Below the pieces are notes generated by a model. It was not told the origin of the DNA, made no database searches, and worked only from the letters and a program-made list of their open reading frames with translations. Shown here one piece after another: positions 41,010 through 53,850 of a DNA stretch of 64,000 nt (positions within the stretch are counted from its first letter, which is position 1; each line of letters starts with the position of its first letter). The stretch is from Malania oleifera. Its lineage: Eukaryota > Streptophyta > Magnoliopsida > Santalales > Ximeniaceae. The stretch spans positions 11,067,764 through 11,131,763 of the forward strand of contig NC_080422.1 of the NCBI RefSeq assembly GCF_029873635.1, read 5' to 3'. The position numbers and the translations under genes are program-made.

Positions 41010-42639
41010 TAGGAATTATAAAAGATTGAATTTGATAAATATATTGATGGGATTGAGTTAAAGAGTGATTGATTTTCAATAGGGGTGGGGCATAAGAATT
41101 TGAGGAAAATTGAGAATAGATGTTTGGGGAAATGGGGAGTTTGGTGGTGATGGGAAAGCGTGAAGAGTCTTAAAAAATTAGATATGCATAGGAGTGATGA
41201 CATTACTGTCCACCCGATCCTAGACATGTTATCTTCCATTGAGTGGGCCTAATTATTTATTTTTTAAAGAAAATATTTTTCTTAATTTCTAAGTTGTTTT
41301 ATTTTTAAATGTATTTTTAAAAAAATTTCTATCTAGGTAGAGGCTTGATTGTTAATTTGCTATGCTCTTGTGTGTGTTTTTGTGTAAATAAAATTTAATT
41401 TAATTTATGTGATAAAATGTCGCTAACATATCAGTTGTTAAAATTTAATACTTATAAATTTTGGGGTCTTGAGTTCAAAGTTCAAAAAGGGTAAGAATTG
41501 AAAAGAGACATGAAATAAGAAAATGTGCTATTTTTTGTTGTACAATATAACTTCTTTGCTCTCGCTTGCTCTGTCTAGTTAGAAGCTGGAACCTCCTTTA
41601 AATAGATGAGAAGCGAGAGAAGAAATCATGACATCTTGGAATATGACTATGACATAATTTTTATTTTTTTTATTTTCTTTACATAACTTTTGATAAAGCT
41701 AAAAATAACTGACAATGACAATACACATAAAGATAAAATTGAAAATGTTAATACTGATAAAGGTAAAGTTGATTGACAATAACAATACACGTAAAGATAA
41801 AGCTGGAAATAAAGATAGAGATAAAGCGGGGCTAGGCATGATGTTTTGTCAGGGAAAGAAAAGAAAAATTCAAAAAATTCACTTTATATATTTGGTTATT
41901 AAAGAAAATAAAAATTATAAAATAATCAACAAAAATTAGATTTTATATATCATTAATATTTGATTTTTTAATTTTTAAGTATATTTAAATGAATTTTATT
42001 TTTAATTAGATTTAATATAAATAAAATAATAATAAAGAATGAGTCTCCTTTTTATTTTCCTTTTCTTTCTTTCCTCTGAAAAAAATTCTTGATTCAAACA
42101 GATCCTACGAACTCAAAAACAAAAAGTAAATCTATAAATTTTAATTTCTTCATCCTTAATGTCATATGGTATTTTGTCAAACTCTTAATGCATGGCCAAG
42201 ATTATTATTATTTTTTCAAGGGAAATTTTTCATAAAAACAAGCAAATCCTAACTAAAAGGATAAACTATTATTTTTCTTTGGGCATAACTTTTAAAATAA
42301 CAACAACAATAATAATAACAAGTCTTAAGTTTCACTTTTTTTCAACCAATTCACTCGATCAACTACATTTTCTTTGACTAACTTAAGAATTGTTAAATCT
42401 TTCTTCACTTTCTCATTTAAGTTATTTTAAAATTTTCAATCCCCATCTAGTACCATAATGATAATTAGCCCACTTTTTTCTCTTTGTGCATTACTTGACT
42501 AGTGTTTCAGATGCTCAAGCTATCTAAACCGTTTTCTTATTTTATCTTGTCAATATTATGTCTAACTTATTGTAAATATAATTTTTTCCTTAATTTATCT
42601 TTTAATGTAATATCACTCATCCACCTTAGCATGTGTCGA
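40859..42639. other. AT-rich intergenic sequence
   Basis: A/T-rich DNA including a GATAAAG/AAAGATAAAG-rich patch at 41690-41830. No gene is supported. Confidence 0.5.
40977..41008. repeat. (TA)n microsatellite
   Basis: Pure TA run of about 30 bp. Confidence 0.95.
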
Positions 42640-43255
42640 AAAGCCTGAAACAACAAGGTTTTTTGTACCGAATGGCGAAACTACTGAAAAACACTGTCTT
42701 ATAATTTCGAACTGTTCTAGATCACCTGGTGCAATCAGAATTAGTAGAAAAAGACTAGAAAACGCCAAGAACGGTAGGGTTTTACCTCAATTTGAGCACC
42801 CGAAATCAAAATCTCTATCTTACACTTTTGAACTACTTTGAATCATCTAATACAGTCAGATTTGGCAGAAGGAGACCAAAAAAGCCATAGAATATAGGGT
42901 TTCATCTCAATTTGCTTGCTCAAAGTTGACATCACTGTTTAATCTCTTCTTGTAATTACGGACTACTTCAAACCACCCAGTATAGTTAGATTTGACAAAA
43001 AAGATACGAGAAAATCTCATAGTGACAAGAGTTTTGCCTCGATTTGCATGCTCAAGGTCAAAATCACTATCAAATCACTTCTTATCATTGCAGACTACTC
43101 CGAATCACCCATTGTAGTCATATTTGGCAGAAAAATATCAGAAAAGTCCAAAAAATGACCATAATTTTGCTTCGATTTACATACTCAAAGTCAATATCAC
43201 TGTTAGACCCCACCCAAACATTTCAGATCGTTCCAAATTATCCGGATGGTAAAAA
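42640..43255. repeat. Degenerate tandem array of about 130 bp units
   Basis: Corresponding segments (GAACTGTTC..ATCACC, GAACTACTTTGAATCATC, GGACTACTTCAAACCACC, AGACTACTCCGAATCACC, AGATCGTTCCAAATTATC) occur near 42705, 42826, 42959, 43090 and 43223, so the period is about 120-134 bp. Each unit also contains a TTGGCAGAA-like and a TCAATTTGC-like word. It probably belongs to the LTR of the Tat-type element. Confidence 0.8.
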
Positions 43256-43700
43256 ACGGTAAAAACAAAGTAAAAAAGGCAAAAACACAAAGAAAAAGGT
43301 AGGAAAAGTTAAGAAGAAAACTTACTAACCCTTGCTCTAGGTCTTCGGTTGAAATATGCCCTGTGTACTTGGTGAATTAGCACGTGGATAAATTCTAGTG
43401 TCATCAGATCCCCCTACTGGGGATCTGTCCGAAGAGTTAGCACTTCAGCAAAGACCTTAAACATGACTGTAGTGCATTTTTCTAAAACAAAATACCCTAA
43501 AAATGCCTCAAATCGAAGCAAAAAAAAAAAAGGTAAAAAGTCCTAATATATATAGTAGTGACACGACCAAGATTAATAGGCATATAAATGAAGGGCCCTA
43601 ATTAATAAATCATCATTTCTCCCTAGCACAAATGTCACTAAATTAATATGTAACTATTGTAAGCAAAATAATATACCTATAAATATTAAATTAAATAAGG

Positions 43701-43709
43701 TATAAAAGG
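43701..43709 (+). promoter_or_regulatory. TATA box in the LTR of element 'H'
   Basis: GGTATAAAAGGGG about 210 bp before the PBS, at the position expected for the LTR promoter. Confidence 0.65.
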
Positions 43710-43913
43710 GGCACCTCGGGAGGAGGTAAGCATCTCATTCTCGCCCATTCTCTTTTACAATTGCAATCTAAACCTCCCTCAATTCCTGACTTAAGCATCG
43801 TAGTGATCCCCTCGAGTACACCTTAGGACCTCTAAAATATCCTTGTTTAGATGCTTGCAAGTGGTCATGATCGAGGATTGATCCATGTGAGCCATTCAAT
43901 TTTTGGTAGCAAT

Positions 43914-43932
43914 AATTGGCGCAGTCTATGAG
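43914..43932 (+). other. Primer binding site of element 'H'
   Basis: ATTGGCGCAGTCTATGAGA, close to the TTGGCGCCGTCTGTGGGA form common in Tat-type gypsy elements. It follows the LTR end ..GGTAGCA. Confidence 0.75.
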
Positions 43933-44395
43933 AAAGCGTTCCATCTTTGACCATGGTTATATCACATAACTCCAAATCAAAACCCGTTGTAGGAGACCAA
44001 TCATCCCATTCATTCTACTCTGGTAAACAATTCATTACCAAACGTGCCTCTGGGTGAATTTCTAGTTTTCTAGAGGAGGTTGGAGGACATGTTCACTATA
44101 ATCCTACACCAGAGAAAGGATCGTATGGAACACGCTCCAAAGGCTACCCGAAGAGAAGCAACATCCAATGGGAATGTAGTGACAAAAGTCGCTATAAAGA
44201 TATCAGACCCAACAAAAAAAAAAAAAGTAGAAGATGCAAACGAAGTGGGCGTTTATAAGTAGTGGTCCCAGGAACTGGCGAAAAAGATCAAGAAAATTGA
44301 CCAACTAGAAAAGCTGACGAAGGAGGTGCACAACTATCCCTCTACAGGAGAATCTCAACCAAATCTTCGTACCCTCCTTTTGCTTAAAAGGTAAT

Positions 44396-45215
44396 GGAGA
44401 TTCCTTTTCCAAGTAAGTTTGAGATGCCAAGCACTGAAGGGCATAATGAGTTATCATATCCTTTAGACTACCTTGACGCCTTTAGAGTATTGATGCAACT
44501 ACAAGGCATGCTTGATGCAATTATGTGTAGAGCATTTGCAAAGACTCTAAAGGAGAATGTGAGGGCATGATGTCAAACTTTAAAGCTCGGCCCATTTGGG
44601 TCATTTTTTAAGATGGAGCAACAATTTATAGGGCATTTTGTTAGCAATAAAAAAAAATGGCAAAAACTTCAGCTTATTTAATGAGTCTCATCCAAGGGGA
44701 GAAGGAGACTTTAAAGGAGTTCAGGCCTATCTTTGTCAGTGCTACTTTAGAAATTTGAAACCTAGATCATGGGGTCGCAGTAGCAACTTTGACAACAGCT
44801 CTACAACTAGGGGATTTCCTAAATTCATTAGGGAAAAAACCCCTGACCAAGAAAAGCAGGAGTGATTTGAAAAGAAAGAACTTGAGAGACATGGATAAAG
44901 TAGCTAAGGGGGGAAAGAGGTAGGATAATAGCAAATAGTCTAATAGTTCAAAGAAGGTGGACACCTAAGTTCCTGTCTTACACCCTTGAATGTCTCTCAA
45001 ACTTATGTGCCGATGCATATCAGGTAAAAAAACTATCTCTTCTAGCCAGAGCCCATGCAAACTCCACCACACAAAAAGAGCACCTTAAAGTTTTGCAAAT
45101 TTTGTAGATACCACGAGCACGATACAGAAGAATGTATCCATTTAAAAGATGAATTTGAAGCTTTGATAGGGCAGGAGAATTTTTCAAAGTTTATAAAAAG
45201 GAATGATCATTGAAC
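44396..45215 (+). pseudogene. Tat-type gag, degenerate
   Basis: It contains PFPSKFEMPS, YPLDYLDAFRVLMQLQG, a DAIMCRAFAKTLK motif and KLGPFGS, the conserved retrotransposon gag core. Near 45090-45210 is the Tat zinc-binding-like C-x2-C..H..C motif with ECIHLKDEFEALIG. Stops and frame changes interrupt it. Confidence 0.75.
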
Positions 45216-45244
45216 TGAAGCACACAACCAACAAAAATCAGGGG

Positions 45245-45961
45245 TCGTGCAAAAAGAAGAACAAATTATTTGGGGGGGGGGGGTTGCTGTAATTTTCAGA
45301 GGGCCATCCAATCGAGGAGTAAGGAAAATATATGCAAAGCAAGTTTTTCTAGTTGATGATTTCAGGCAGAATAACAAAAATTTGAGGCAGGATGAGATTA
45401 TTACCTTCATAAAAGAAGATATGAAAGATGTTCAACAACCACATGATGATGTAATGGTAGTGCCACTACTCATTGCCAACTATCGGGTAAGAAGGGTATT
45501 AATAGATAATGGAAGTTCAACTAATATGATTTTTTGGTCGATTTTTCAAGAAATGAAAATGGGAAGGAACTTCTGAAGCTTATTTCAATACCTTTAGTCA
45601 TATTTGGAGGAGATGTGGTTCATCCCTTGGGCACAATCACACTTTCGCTGACTATGGGGGCACCTGTGCAATAGGTCACCTTAATGACAAATTTCTTGGT
45701 TGTCGACCATCCTTTCATCTACAATATAATATTGGGATCCTCTGCACTCAATGCAGCTCGAGCTATCACTTCTACCTATCTTCTAAAGGTCAAATTCCCC
45801 ACCTTAAACGAAGTAAGGGAGATAAAAGAGAGATCATATAGTGGCTCGTAATTGATACTTAATGGCCTTGAAGGGCAGAAATGAGGGATGAAAGACCTTA
45901 ACCATATAAGATCTTGATATGAGGGATGCAGACCCACAGATTAGCACACTAGAATAAGAGT
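45245..45961 (+). pseudogene. Tat-type protease and N-terminal pol, degenerate
   Basis: It contains VVPLLIANYRVRRVLIDNGS, where the usual D-S/G-G is D-N-G-S-S, an aspartic protease active-site region. Further pieces (FNIILGS-like, KVKFPT) continue in another frame to the insertion point of the chromovirus. It is preceded by a run of ten or so G residues. Confidence 0.7.
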
Positions 45962-45966
45962 TACTT

Positions 45967-47768
45967 TGTAACACCCCGGCCCGTTATACGGCCCTAGAGT
46001 GCTTCTACACTTGTATAATAAACATGTCTCTAATAAACATACATATCCCACCCGCTCTGAATAGGGACATACGGGTGTTTCATTCTGAATTGTAATCTCA
46101 TGCACAACGAAAAATATAACATTCATATGGAATCAGTAAGACAAACCAGAGTTTCTAACTGACTTATTTCATATATTCATTCAGACTTAAAACATAACAT
46201 GTTTGTACAATCCCCAAAAAGATGTTTTGCACTAAGTCTATTACATATACAAAACACTTAAGTAAGCTAAACACAATACAACCTTCCAAGTCCCTCTATC
46301 AACTAGGACCGACGTCCTGCAGGACCTGAAACAAAGGTTGTATGTTGGGGTGAGACACTTCTCAGTAAGGTGGAAGATATTACAACAATGTATGACAATA
46401 CGTATTCAAACCAGTAGAAAGCAGTTACATATATAGCTTATTCTCAATACTGTAATATAGAAGATATAGAGATATAATTCTTGTGATAGATAATTAAGCA
46501 TCGTTGCAAGTAAGAGTTCCCGAGGTTAGGGTAGGGTACAAGCCTATACGCTGTACGATCCCTTCGCTCGGTACTCAAACCTGTGACTTTGCCCATTTTA
46601 ATTTTCAAATCATAAATATGTTTATTTAGAACATTGTCCAGCTTAGAAATATCATAACTCATTCCAACACTAGCCCTTGGCTTCGGGTTGTGCAATTTAC
46701 TATAGTCCGATTGAGCTCACCTGGTCCATTAATCCACCAGTGGCACACACTCCAACCTAGCCAACTATCTCGATACCCAAACTGAAAATCAAATACGTGG
46801 TTGCACTGTATCCAATATCTAGCAATGGAACCACGCTTTTAAGCTTTCTAAGGCCTCATATAACGTTAAGCTTTTTAAGGCTCTGATATAACATTGAGCT
46901 TTTAAGGCTCTACTAGTAAAAAGCTACGGTTTCAAATATCATATATACAATTTATAATAAAATGAATTAACTTGTTTCAAAATACACAAAATCACCTATA
47001 CAGTTCCAGTATTTTTACAAACGCATTCAATCATACTATGGTATAAATCGGCGCACACATTCTCGATTTAGCCCTTTTCACATATATAGCTCAGTATATA
47101 ACTGACACCTGTTTTCTACATTTCTAGATAGCAAAATGGAACTCCAATTCCCATAGTTCATATACATATTTAAACAGAATCACATATTCCATTTCATATC
47201 ATATGTCACACTGGTTTGGCCAAAAACCGCTATATAACATATAACCCGATAAATATCATTTAAATGGAAAATAAGGGGTTCAACCATCTCCTACGTTAAG
47301 ATTAATACAAATAAAGAAGTTTTGAAAAGTTTGGAGATTATACTTGAAAACCCTCCTTTTTATCAAAATCGTAAAACCGGTATTTTTACCCGATGAAACT
47401 TCGCAAATAAGCAGTCAATACGTGCATATAAATATAAGCTAACTTTTTAGCGATTTATTTTTCTAAAAAGACCGATGTAAACAAATCCCCTCACCTTTTT
47501 TCGAATTTCAAAACACAAGCTATACAACTCCCAAAACAGCGAACCGAGTTCTCAAAACCAATAAACCGAAGAACAATACTTTAATACAATCCTATTTACT
47601 ACAAATTTACCGGACCAAAAACGAACTTAGACCCTTACCTCGATTTCGGGATAAAACCCGAAAATCCTAAAAATGAAGATCTAATTTGCTACAATCATAG
47701 AGGTTTTCCCCCTGATCCATGTAGTAACGTTGGATCGTGGATTCGGGTGATGAACAACGAAGGATCGA

Positions 47769-47841
<73 letters not shown>

Positions 47842-48163
47842 TTGTGTTTCTTAACCATGAAGCAATGAAATAGATATTTATAATTTAGTTGACTCGGCTA
47901 GACTCGTCGACGAAGTGGAGCACTCGTCAACGAGAAGAAGAAGGGCATTCGGCGACAACATAGTTGGCCTCGTCGACAAGCCTGAGATTCCAAAATTCCA
48001 GAAATCTCTCGGTATACTCTCGTCGACGATCCTTTGGACCTTGCAGATGAGTCACAGAGGAGACTTTGTCGATGAGAGAAGGAGCCTCGTCGACGAACCC
48101 TGCTGTTTTCACCTTTTCAAATTCCTTCCCTTTTTTCTTATTTTACGTGTTCGGGTCTTTGCA
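45967..48163 (-). repeat. 3' LTR 'E' of the chromovirus
   Basis: 2197 bp, reading TGCAAAGACCCG to GGGGTGTTACA on the minus strand. It has eight TCGTCGACGA-type boxes at 47904-48096, TATAAATA near 47875-47882, a (CT)n leader and the inverted-repeat block near 46347. A purine-rich tract (AGTAGGGGAGAT) directly precedes it on the minus strand. Confidence 0.88.
47769..47839. repeat. (GA)n microsatellite, about 70 bp
   Basis: Lies in the leader of LTR 'E'; the same CT-rich leader is short in LTRs 'A' and 'C'. Confidence 0.93.
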
Positions 48164-48176
48164 ATCTCCCCTACTT
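48164..48176 (-). other. Polypurine tract of chromovirus 'E'
   Basis: Minus-strand AGTAGGGGAGAT just before the LTR start TGCAAAGACC. Confidence 0.75.
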
Positions 48177-48469
48177 ATAAAAATTTCGTCCTCAAAATTT
48201 ATTAACTGTTTCTAAGCACAGCCTTACCTTATAATTCAGTTTTACAGAAGATTCGGCAGCCACCCACATAGCAGCTTCGAGCCAATTTATTACATACCCT
48301 CACATATGGCGGAGGATACCGTGGTTACAATGTGATGCTTTGGGAGATTACAATACACATACAAAAATCTCCCGAAAACCATATCTCAAATAACCTGAAC
48401 CACCTATTCTACTATACATACATACATTCGAACTTACTTGTCTCACTCTAACTATCTCTAAATAACTGA

Positions 48470-49337
48470 AGGTACTTCTAGCTTAACTCTGACTCTAATT
48501 CCCATGAAGCTTCCTCCACTGTGTGATTATGTCATAATACCTTCACTAACGGTATCTCCTTAGTTCGTAACTGCTGTACTTTATGATCTAATATCTGTAT
48601 CGAAACCTCCTCATATGCTAAAGTATCACTGATCTCTAGAGGCTCATAACTCAACACGTGCGAAGGATCTGACACGTACTTCCTCAACACTGATACGTGA
48701 AACACATCATGAACTGTGGATAGTGCTGGGGGTAATGTCACTCGATAAGCAACAAGGCTTATCCTTTCTAGGTTCTCAAATGGCCCAATGTACCGAGGGC
48801 TTAGTTTCCCTTCCCAAACCTCATTACTCCCTTCATCGGAGCAATATTCTGGAATACCATATCTCTTGCCTCGAACTCTAGCTCTCGGCGGCGAGTATCA
48901 GCATAACTCTTCTGCCAACTCTGAGCTATCCTGATTCTCTCCCTAATTAGCTCGACCCTTGCAAAGGCTTGCTGAATCAATTCTGGTCCTAGTATCTGCT
49001 GTTCGCCTACTTGATCCTAGTATAATGGAGATTGACACCGATGACCATACAATGCCTCATATGGTGCCATCTCAATACTGGCCTGATAGCTGTTGTTATA
49101 CGCAAATTCCACAAGGGGTAGATACCGTATCCAACTATCCCCAAAATCCAATACACACACCCGCAACATATCCTCTAATGTATGAATAGTTCTCTTCGAC
49201 TTTCCATCTGTCTGTGGGTGAAATGGCGTACTGAATGTGAGTTGTGATCCCAAGGCATCCTGTAGACTCTTCCAAAATCGAGAAGTAAAGTGAGGGTCTC
49301 GATCTAAAACGATAGAAATTGGGATACCATGGAGTCG
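48470..49337 (-). pseudogene. Chromovirus integrase C-terminus and chromodomain
   Basis: Integrase core parts ([36 protein letters not shown]) are followed by VFHVSVLRKYVSDPSHVL and a chromodomain-like tail. In the tail, KEIPLVKVL is followed by a stop in place of the conserved W, then HNHTVEEASWELE. The catalytic Glu after QTDG is Lys (KSKRT, codon at 49194-49196). Chromodomains target insertion to marked chromatin in this lineage. Not functional here. Confidence 0.88.
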
Positions 49338-51551
49338 TGTTGGCCTTACAAGGCTTAAAATCTTGTTTTTACGCTAACAAACAAGTATAACTTAACATGC
49401 TTTGTTTAAGTGATGTATTTTTAGGACTCAATGATGAATGCAAGGTTAAAGAATTCATGAAAGCTTATAGTTCAAAGAAGAATGATCAATATGAAGCTTA
49501 AAGCATGGACTCAAAAATGGATTTAAAGATAAAGTTTGAAGATCATGAGAGCATGAGGATTAAAGAGAACTTGATGAAAGCTCAAAGAAAGATGAAGCAA
49601 GCATAAAGATCTCAAGGAAATCAAGAATTGAAAATTTGAAAGAGTTTATAGGAAATTTCATGTAAGTACTTCAAAGAATTTCAATACGGATGCATGAAAC
49701 TCTTAGGTAAATTTATTGGACTTAGATATCCTTGAACATACTTGGAAAATATTTTAATAAGGTCAAAAATTGTTTCAAAAAGGTTAGAATATTTTTTGGA
49801 ATGAAAAGCACCAAAAAGAGGATTTTCCAAATGTTGTCAATTTTTCTACATCCACATTGAGGTGCATTTTTCTCTATCCAAAACTCTTTATTTTAAAAAG
49901 TGTTCAACATGAAAGTTGTAGGATTTCCTCTTAAAATTAATTTGAAACCAAGATCATAAAATTTGGAGTTACATAAAAAATGTTATGACTGAAACACTGA
50001 AAGGTACTTGAAATTGACACCAGCCTGACAGCAACCTGACACCAGCCTGGGTGGTCCAAACAAGCGACTGCCTGTGTCCTGGCAGGTGACTACCACCCTA
50101 ATGCCCCTTTAGAATAAACTAGGTAGGCGACTGACCAAGTCAGCTAGTCTACTGCCACGCAGCCGTTTTAAAATTTCTCTAACGGATAAATTTTTTAAAT
50201 GTGGTTGCTTGGGGCTCAAACTTTGTAAAAACTTGGGAAATACTCCAAGTCACTTGGGGATCAAGTTACATACCCTTTCAAGTCTATAAATAAGCCTCAA
50301 ATATCATTGAATCAAGGCACCAAGAATTCAAATTATGCAAAAATTCAAAATCTCTCTCAATTGCTCTAAAATTCTCAAGGCTCTATATTGCTCTCAACTT
50401 GCACGAATTCAACTGAGTTTTTTACTGATCTTATTCCACCGGAATTGTGCTACAAATTTTAAATCTTTCAATCATTGAAAGAGTTAATCGGTGATATACT
50501 TCATTGACCTTCAAGTTAATTTCCATATTATTTTTTACTTTGAAGTATATTATAGTTTTGAATTGTTGTACTAATCAACTCTTTTAGGAGCAAATTTTTT
50601 GTACACAAATATTTGATTTGTATCTTTTAGATTAACAATTCCAAGGGTTGTTTGGATCGTTGGCTAAGTAAGGGGATATTGTTTAGAGAGGCGGGCTCTA
50701 GCCTATGTAAGGAGTGACCGAGCGAGGGTACATCGTTTGGAGAAGGCGGGTTCTAGCCTTAACCAAGGAGTGTTGTAAAGGTTTGATCCTCCCGTCAAAG
50801 GAACATGTTTAGTGAATCCTTTGGTGGTTTTCCATAGGCGAGGACGTAGGCTAGGTATAAGCCGAACCTCGTAAAAATCTCCATCTTACTCTCTCTTTCC
50901 CTACTTTTTATTTTCAGTATATATTTAAATTGCGTTGATGGTTTAAATTGAAAATCATATATACTACGTATATTTGGGAATCAAGTAAACTTAAAGTTTA
51001 ATTTTGATTTGGGTTGCAGAAACCGAAAGGGAGTACATTGGTTATACCATATTTTGCGGAAACCATACAGGAGTACGTTACTTGGTTAAACATCCCAATG
51101 ATAAATTAACTGAGAATTTAGTTGAGTTATGAATATTGTGAAGAGTGTAGATATTGTGTTGATTGGATGTTATATTGCACATCATATTGAAGAAGCAAAA
51201 CAATCAATACAGGGCTTTATATCAGCAAGTACAAATTTTATATATACAGGGCTTATATAAACAAACAAACTATTTTAAGTGCTGCAGGTAACTTGTGCTT
51301 GGCAAATCATTCAGTTGTTTGTTTTCAAATTGTGGATGATTGGCTTGGTTACTTGAATGATTGGTTTGGTTTCTTGGTTGTTTACATAGTTGTGTTGATT
51401 GATTGAATTAAAAGAACTAAGTTCTTGAGTGATTAAAGAATTAAACAAACAAGTCAAGAATTAGCTCAAAGAAACAAAATAAGGTTAAGGAATTAAAAGA
51501 AATTTTTATAATCCAATTCACCCCCCTCTTGGGACTACACCTTGTTTTTCA
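49338..51551. mobile_element. 2.2-kb non-coding TG..CA insertion (solo-LTR-like) in chromovirus 'E'
   Basis: It begins TGTTGGCCTTAC and ends CTTGTTTTTCA, with flanks agtcg (49333-49337) and agttg (51552-51556). It interrupts integrase between V-Q-L and H-G-I-P. It contains no coding sequence, but has GCGACTGCC-like repeats at about 50070-50165, a CCGAACCTCGTAAAAATC segment at about 50862, and the end block CACCCCCCTCTTGGGA. The same end block, inverted, opens the insertion at 57584, so the two belong to one superfamily. Confidence 0.8.
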
Positions 51552-51556
51552 AGTTG

Positions 51557-52008
51557 TACAATCTCCTGCACATATAGCTCTGCCAACCTATTCAGAGAGT
51601 AGTTGACTCTGATTGGAATGAAATCTACAGTCTTTGTCAGCAGATCTACCCCAACCCATATAACATTATGCCCATGCACAGCCGTACGTAACCTCGATAT
51701 GAAATTCATCGCGATATGCTCCCATTTCCACTTGGGAATGTCAAGTGGCTAAAGGGGTCTTGCTGGCCTTTGGTGATTTGCCTTGACCTGCTGACATGTC
51801 AGGCACTGCTATACAAAATGGGCAATCTCTCTTTTCATGTTCGACCACCAAAAAGATTCCCTAAGGTTTCTGTACATCTTTGTACTTCCAAGATGTATGA
51901 TGTAGAGCGAACAATGTGCCTCCTCCAGAATGACCCATTTAATCTCGGTGTCATTCGGTACACAAATTCCTTCCCTTTTTTCTTATTTTACGGGTTCGGG
52001 TCTCTACA
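51557..52008 (-). pseudogene. Chromovirus integrase N-part fused to a 45-bp LTR stub
   Basis: Minus strand: the LTR start TGTAGAGACCCG.. (52008 to about 51963) changes without any PBS or gag into integrase sequence. It includes HLGSTKMYRNL-like residues, MNFISRLRTAVHG, and VNYSLNRLAELYVQEIVQL. The join marks a deletion of several kb. Confidence 0.8.
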
Positions 52009-53850
52009 TAATTAGCATCCCTATACAGGAAGACAACTAGAAAAAATATGTCCAAGTAGGGGCCTAGTTGTCAGATTCATTGAAAACAGAACTTATAAGG
52101 TTGCTGCGCAAGTATGCAGACATCTTCACCTAGTCTGCTAATAATATGCCAAGAATCGACCCCATAGTTATTGAGCATAGGCTTCAAGTGGACCCTAACC
52201 ATCGTTTAGGGGAAAAAAAAAAAAAAGCAAAGGAACTTTGCTCTTAAACTAATCAGGGTATTTGATGAGGAGGTAACAAAGCTTTTGAAATATAATTTTA
52301 ATAGAGAGGTCAACTACCCTAAATGGCTCAGCAATGTGGTACTAGTAAAGAATTCAAATGGCAAGTGGCAAACTTGCATTGATTTTACATTTTTGAACAA
52401 AGCGTGCCCTAAAGATAGTTTTCCCCTTTCGAGAATTGATTAGTTAGTAAACTCCACATCTGGTCACGAGTTCCTGAGTTTTATGGATGCATACTTAGGA
52501 CATAATTAGATCTGCATGCATCTTGAGAACGAAGAAAAAACCTCTTTTGCCATTAAAAGAGGACTTTACTACTATAGAGTAATGTCGTTTGGCCTGAAAA
52601 ATGTGGGAGCAACTTATCAGAGGCTGGTAAACAAGATTTTCAAAGATCACCTGGGAAGTACCATGGAGGCTTAAGTGGATGACATGTTGGTAAAGAGTTT
52701 AAGATCTGACAATCATATGAAGGATTTGAGAAGAATATTAATTTGAATTACTTTGTAAGTATGGAATAAGGTTAAAACTAACCAAATGGGCATTCAGTGC
52801 CTCAACAAGGAAATTTTTAGGGTTCATGGTGACCCACAGAGGAATAGAGGTGAATCTTGATAAAATCCAAGCCTTGATGGAGATGCGTGCTCCACAAATC
52901 AAGAAATAAGTACAAATTCTAACTAGAAGGATAACATCTCTAAGCAGTTTTGTTTCTTGTTTAGGAGATAAATATTTTGTGTTTCTCTAAGGTTCTCCGC
53001 AAGGTAGGAAAATTTGAATGGGGAGAATAGTAGGATTAAGCCTCTAGACAGTTAAAACAATACCTTAGATCATCAACCCTATTAGCTAAGGTAGTTATCG
53101 GAGAAGACTTGTATTTTTATTTAGCTTTTATGCATTGTGCAGTGAGTTCAATCCTAGTCTGAGAAGAAGGCGAACCCCACAAACCAATATATTACACTAG
53201 CAAGGTGTTGTGGGGGGGGGGGGGGGAGAGAAAAACTATTCACCAGCAGAGAAGTTTGCCTTCACAGTCCTATGTGCAACTATAAAGCTGAGCCCTGACT
53301 TCCAAGCACACCAAGTTACCGTGTTGACCAATATGCCTCTAAGACAAACCCTACAACATCTAGAGTTGTTAGGAAGAATAATGAAGTGGTCAATTGAATT
53401 GGGAGAATTTGACATCTATTATAAACCATGGTTTGCAATCAAGGCACAAGTTTTTGTCAACTTCATTGTTGAGAAAACTTCTAAAAACCTGGAAAATGCA
53501 GAATTTTGGATGCTCCATGTGGATGGATCCTCAAATGGAACATAAGGAGGATCAAGTTTGATTCTTATGGCACCAAGTGGGTTTGAGGTGCAATATGCAC
53601 TGAGGTTGGAGTTTTCAACAACAAATAATGATGCAAAGTATGAAGCTTTATTGGTAGGGCTACGACTTTCAATGTCCTTTCAAGTAAGAAAACTCCAAGT
53701 TTTGAGTGACTCTTGGTTGGTAGTAGAACAAGTGAAAGGAGATTTTGAACCTAGAGACCCGAAGATGAAAAAATATCTAGAAAATGTATTCAAATATATC
53801 AAGGCATTCTCAAAGTTCAGGGGATTGAGAACAGCAATTACAAAATAACT
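52009..53850 (+). pseudogene. Tat-type RT, RNase H and second RNase H, degenerate
   Basis: RT contains NGKWQTCIDFTFLNKACPKD and CMHLENEEKTSFA. At the catalytic site, the Y of Y-V-D-D is a TAA stop (52672-52674). RNase H has KNYSPAEKFAFTVL. A second RNase H with MLHVDGSSNGT, TTNNDAKYEALLVGL and LSDSWLVVEQV lies at about 53500-53850. This double arrangement is typical of Tat elements. The block is cut at 53972 by the next element. Confidence 0.85.

Larger units (their letters stand above)
45967..52008 (-). mobile_element. Del/Tekay-type chromovirus 'E', internally deleted
   Basis: A minus-strand element with a full 3' LTR (45967-48163), polypurine tract, chromodomain and integrase, but with only about 45 bp of its 5' LTR (51963-52008) fused straight to integrase sequence. 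The rest of the 5' LTR, PBS, gag, protease, RT and RNase H are gone. Flanks tactt (45962-45966) and taatt (52009-52013) agree at four of five, showing the whole is one insertion into element 'H'. A 2.2-kb solo element sits inside its integrase. Confidence 0.88.

Noticed and set aside
41715-41939. Lys/Asp-rich frame near a GATAAAG repeat patch
   Set aside because: Produced by the low-complexity repeat; no recognisable domain.
45941-46695. Small minus-strand frames in LTR E
   Set aside because: They lie in non-coding LTR sequence and match nothing; no start context or homologous frame in the other LTRs.
53210-53228. Long G-runs (also near 24748, 45272 and 57609) as G-quadruplex signals
   Set aside because: They are single homopolymers of 10-16 G, prone to sequencing error, and not in a conserved position apart from the 57609 one.
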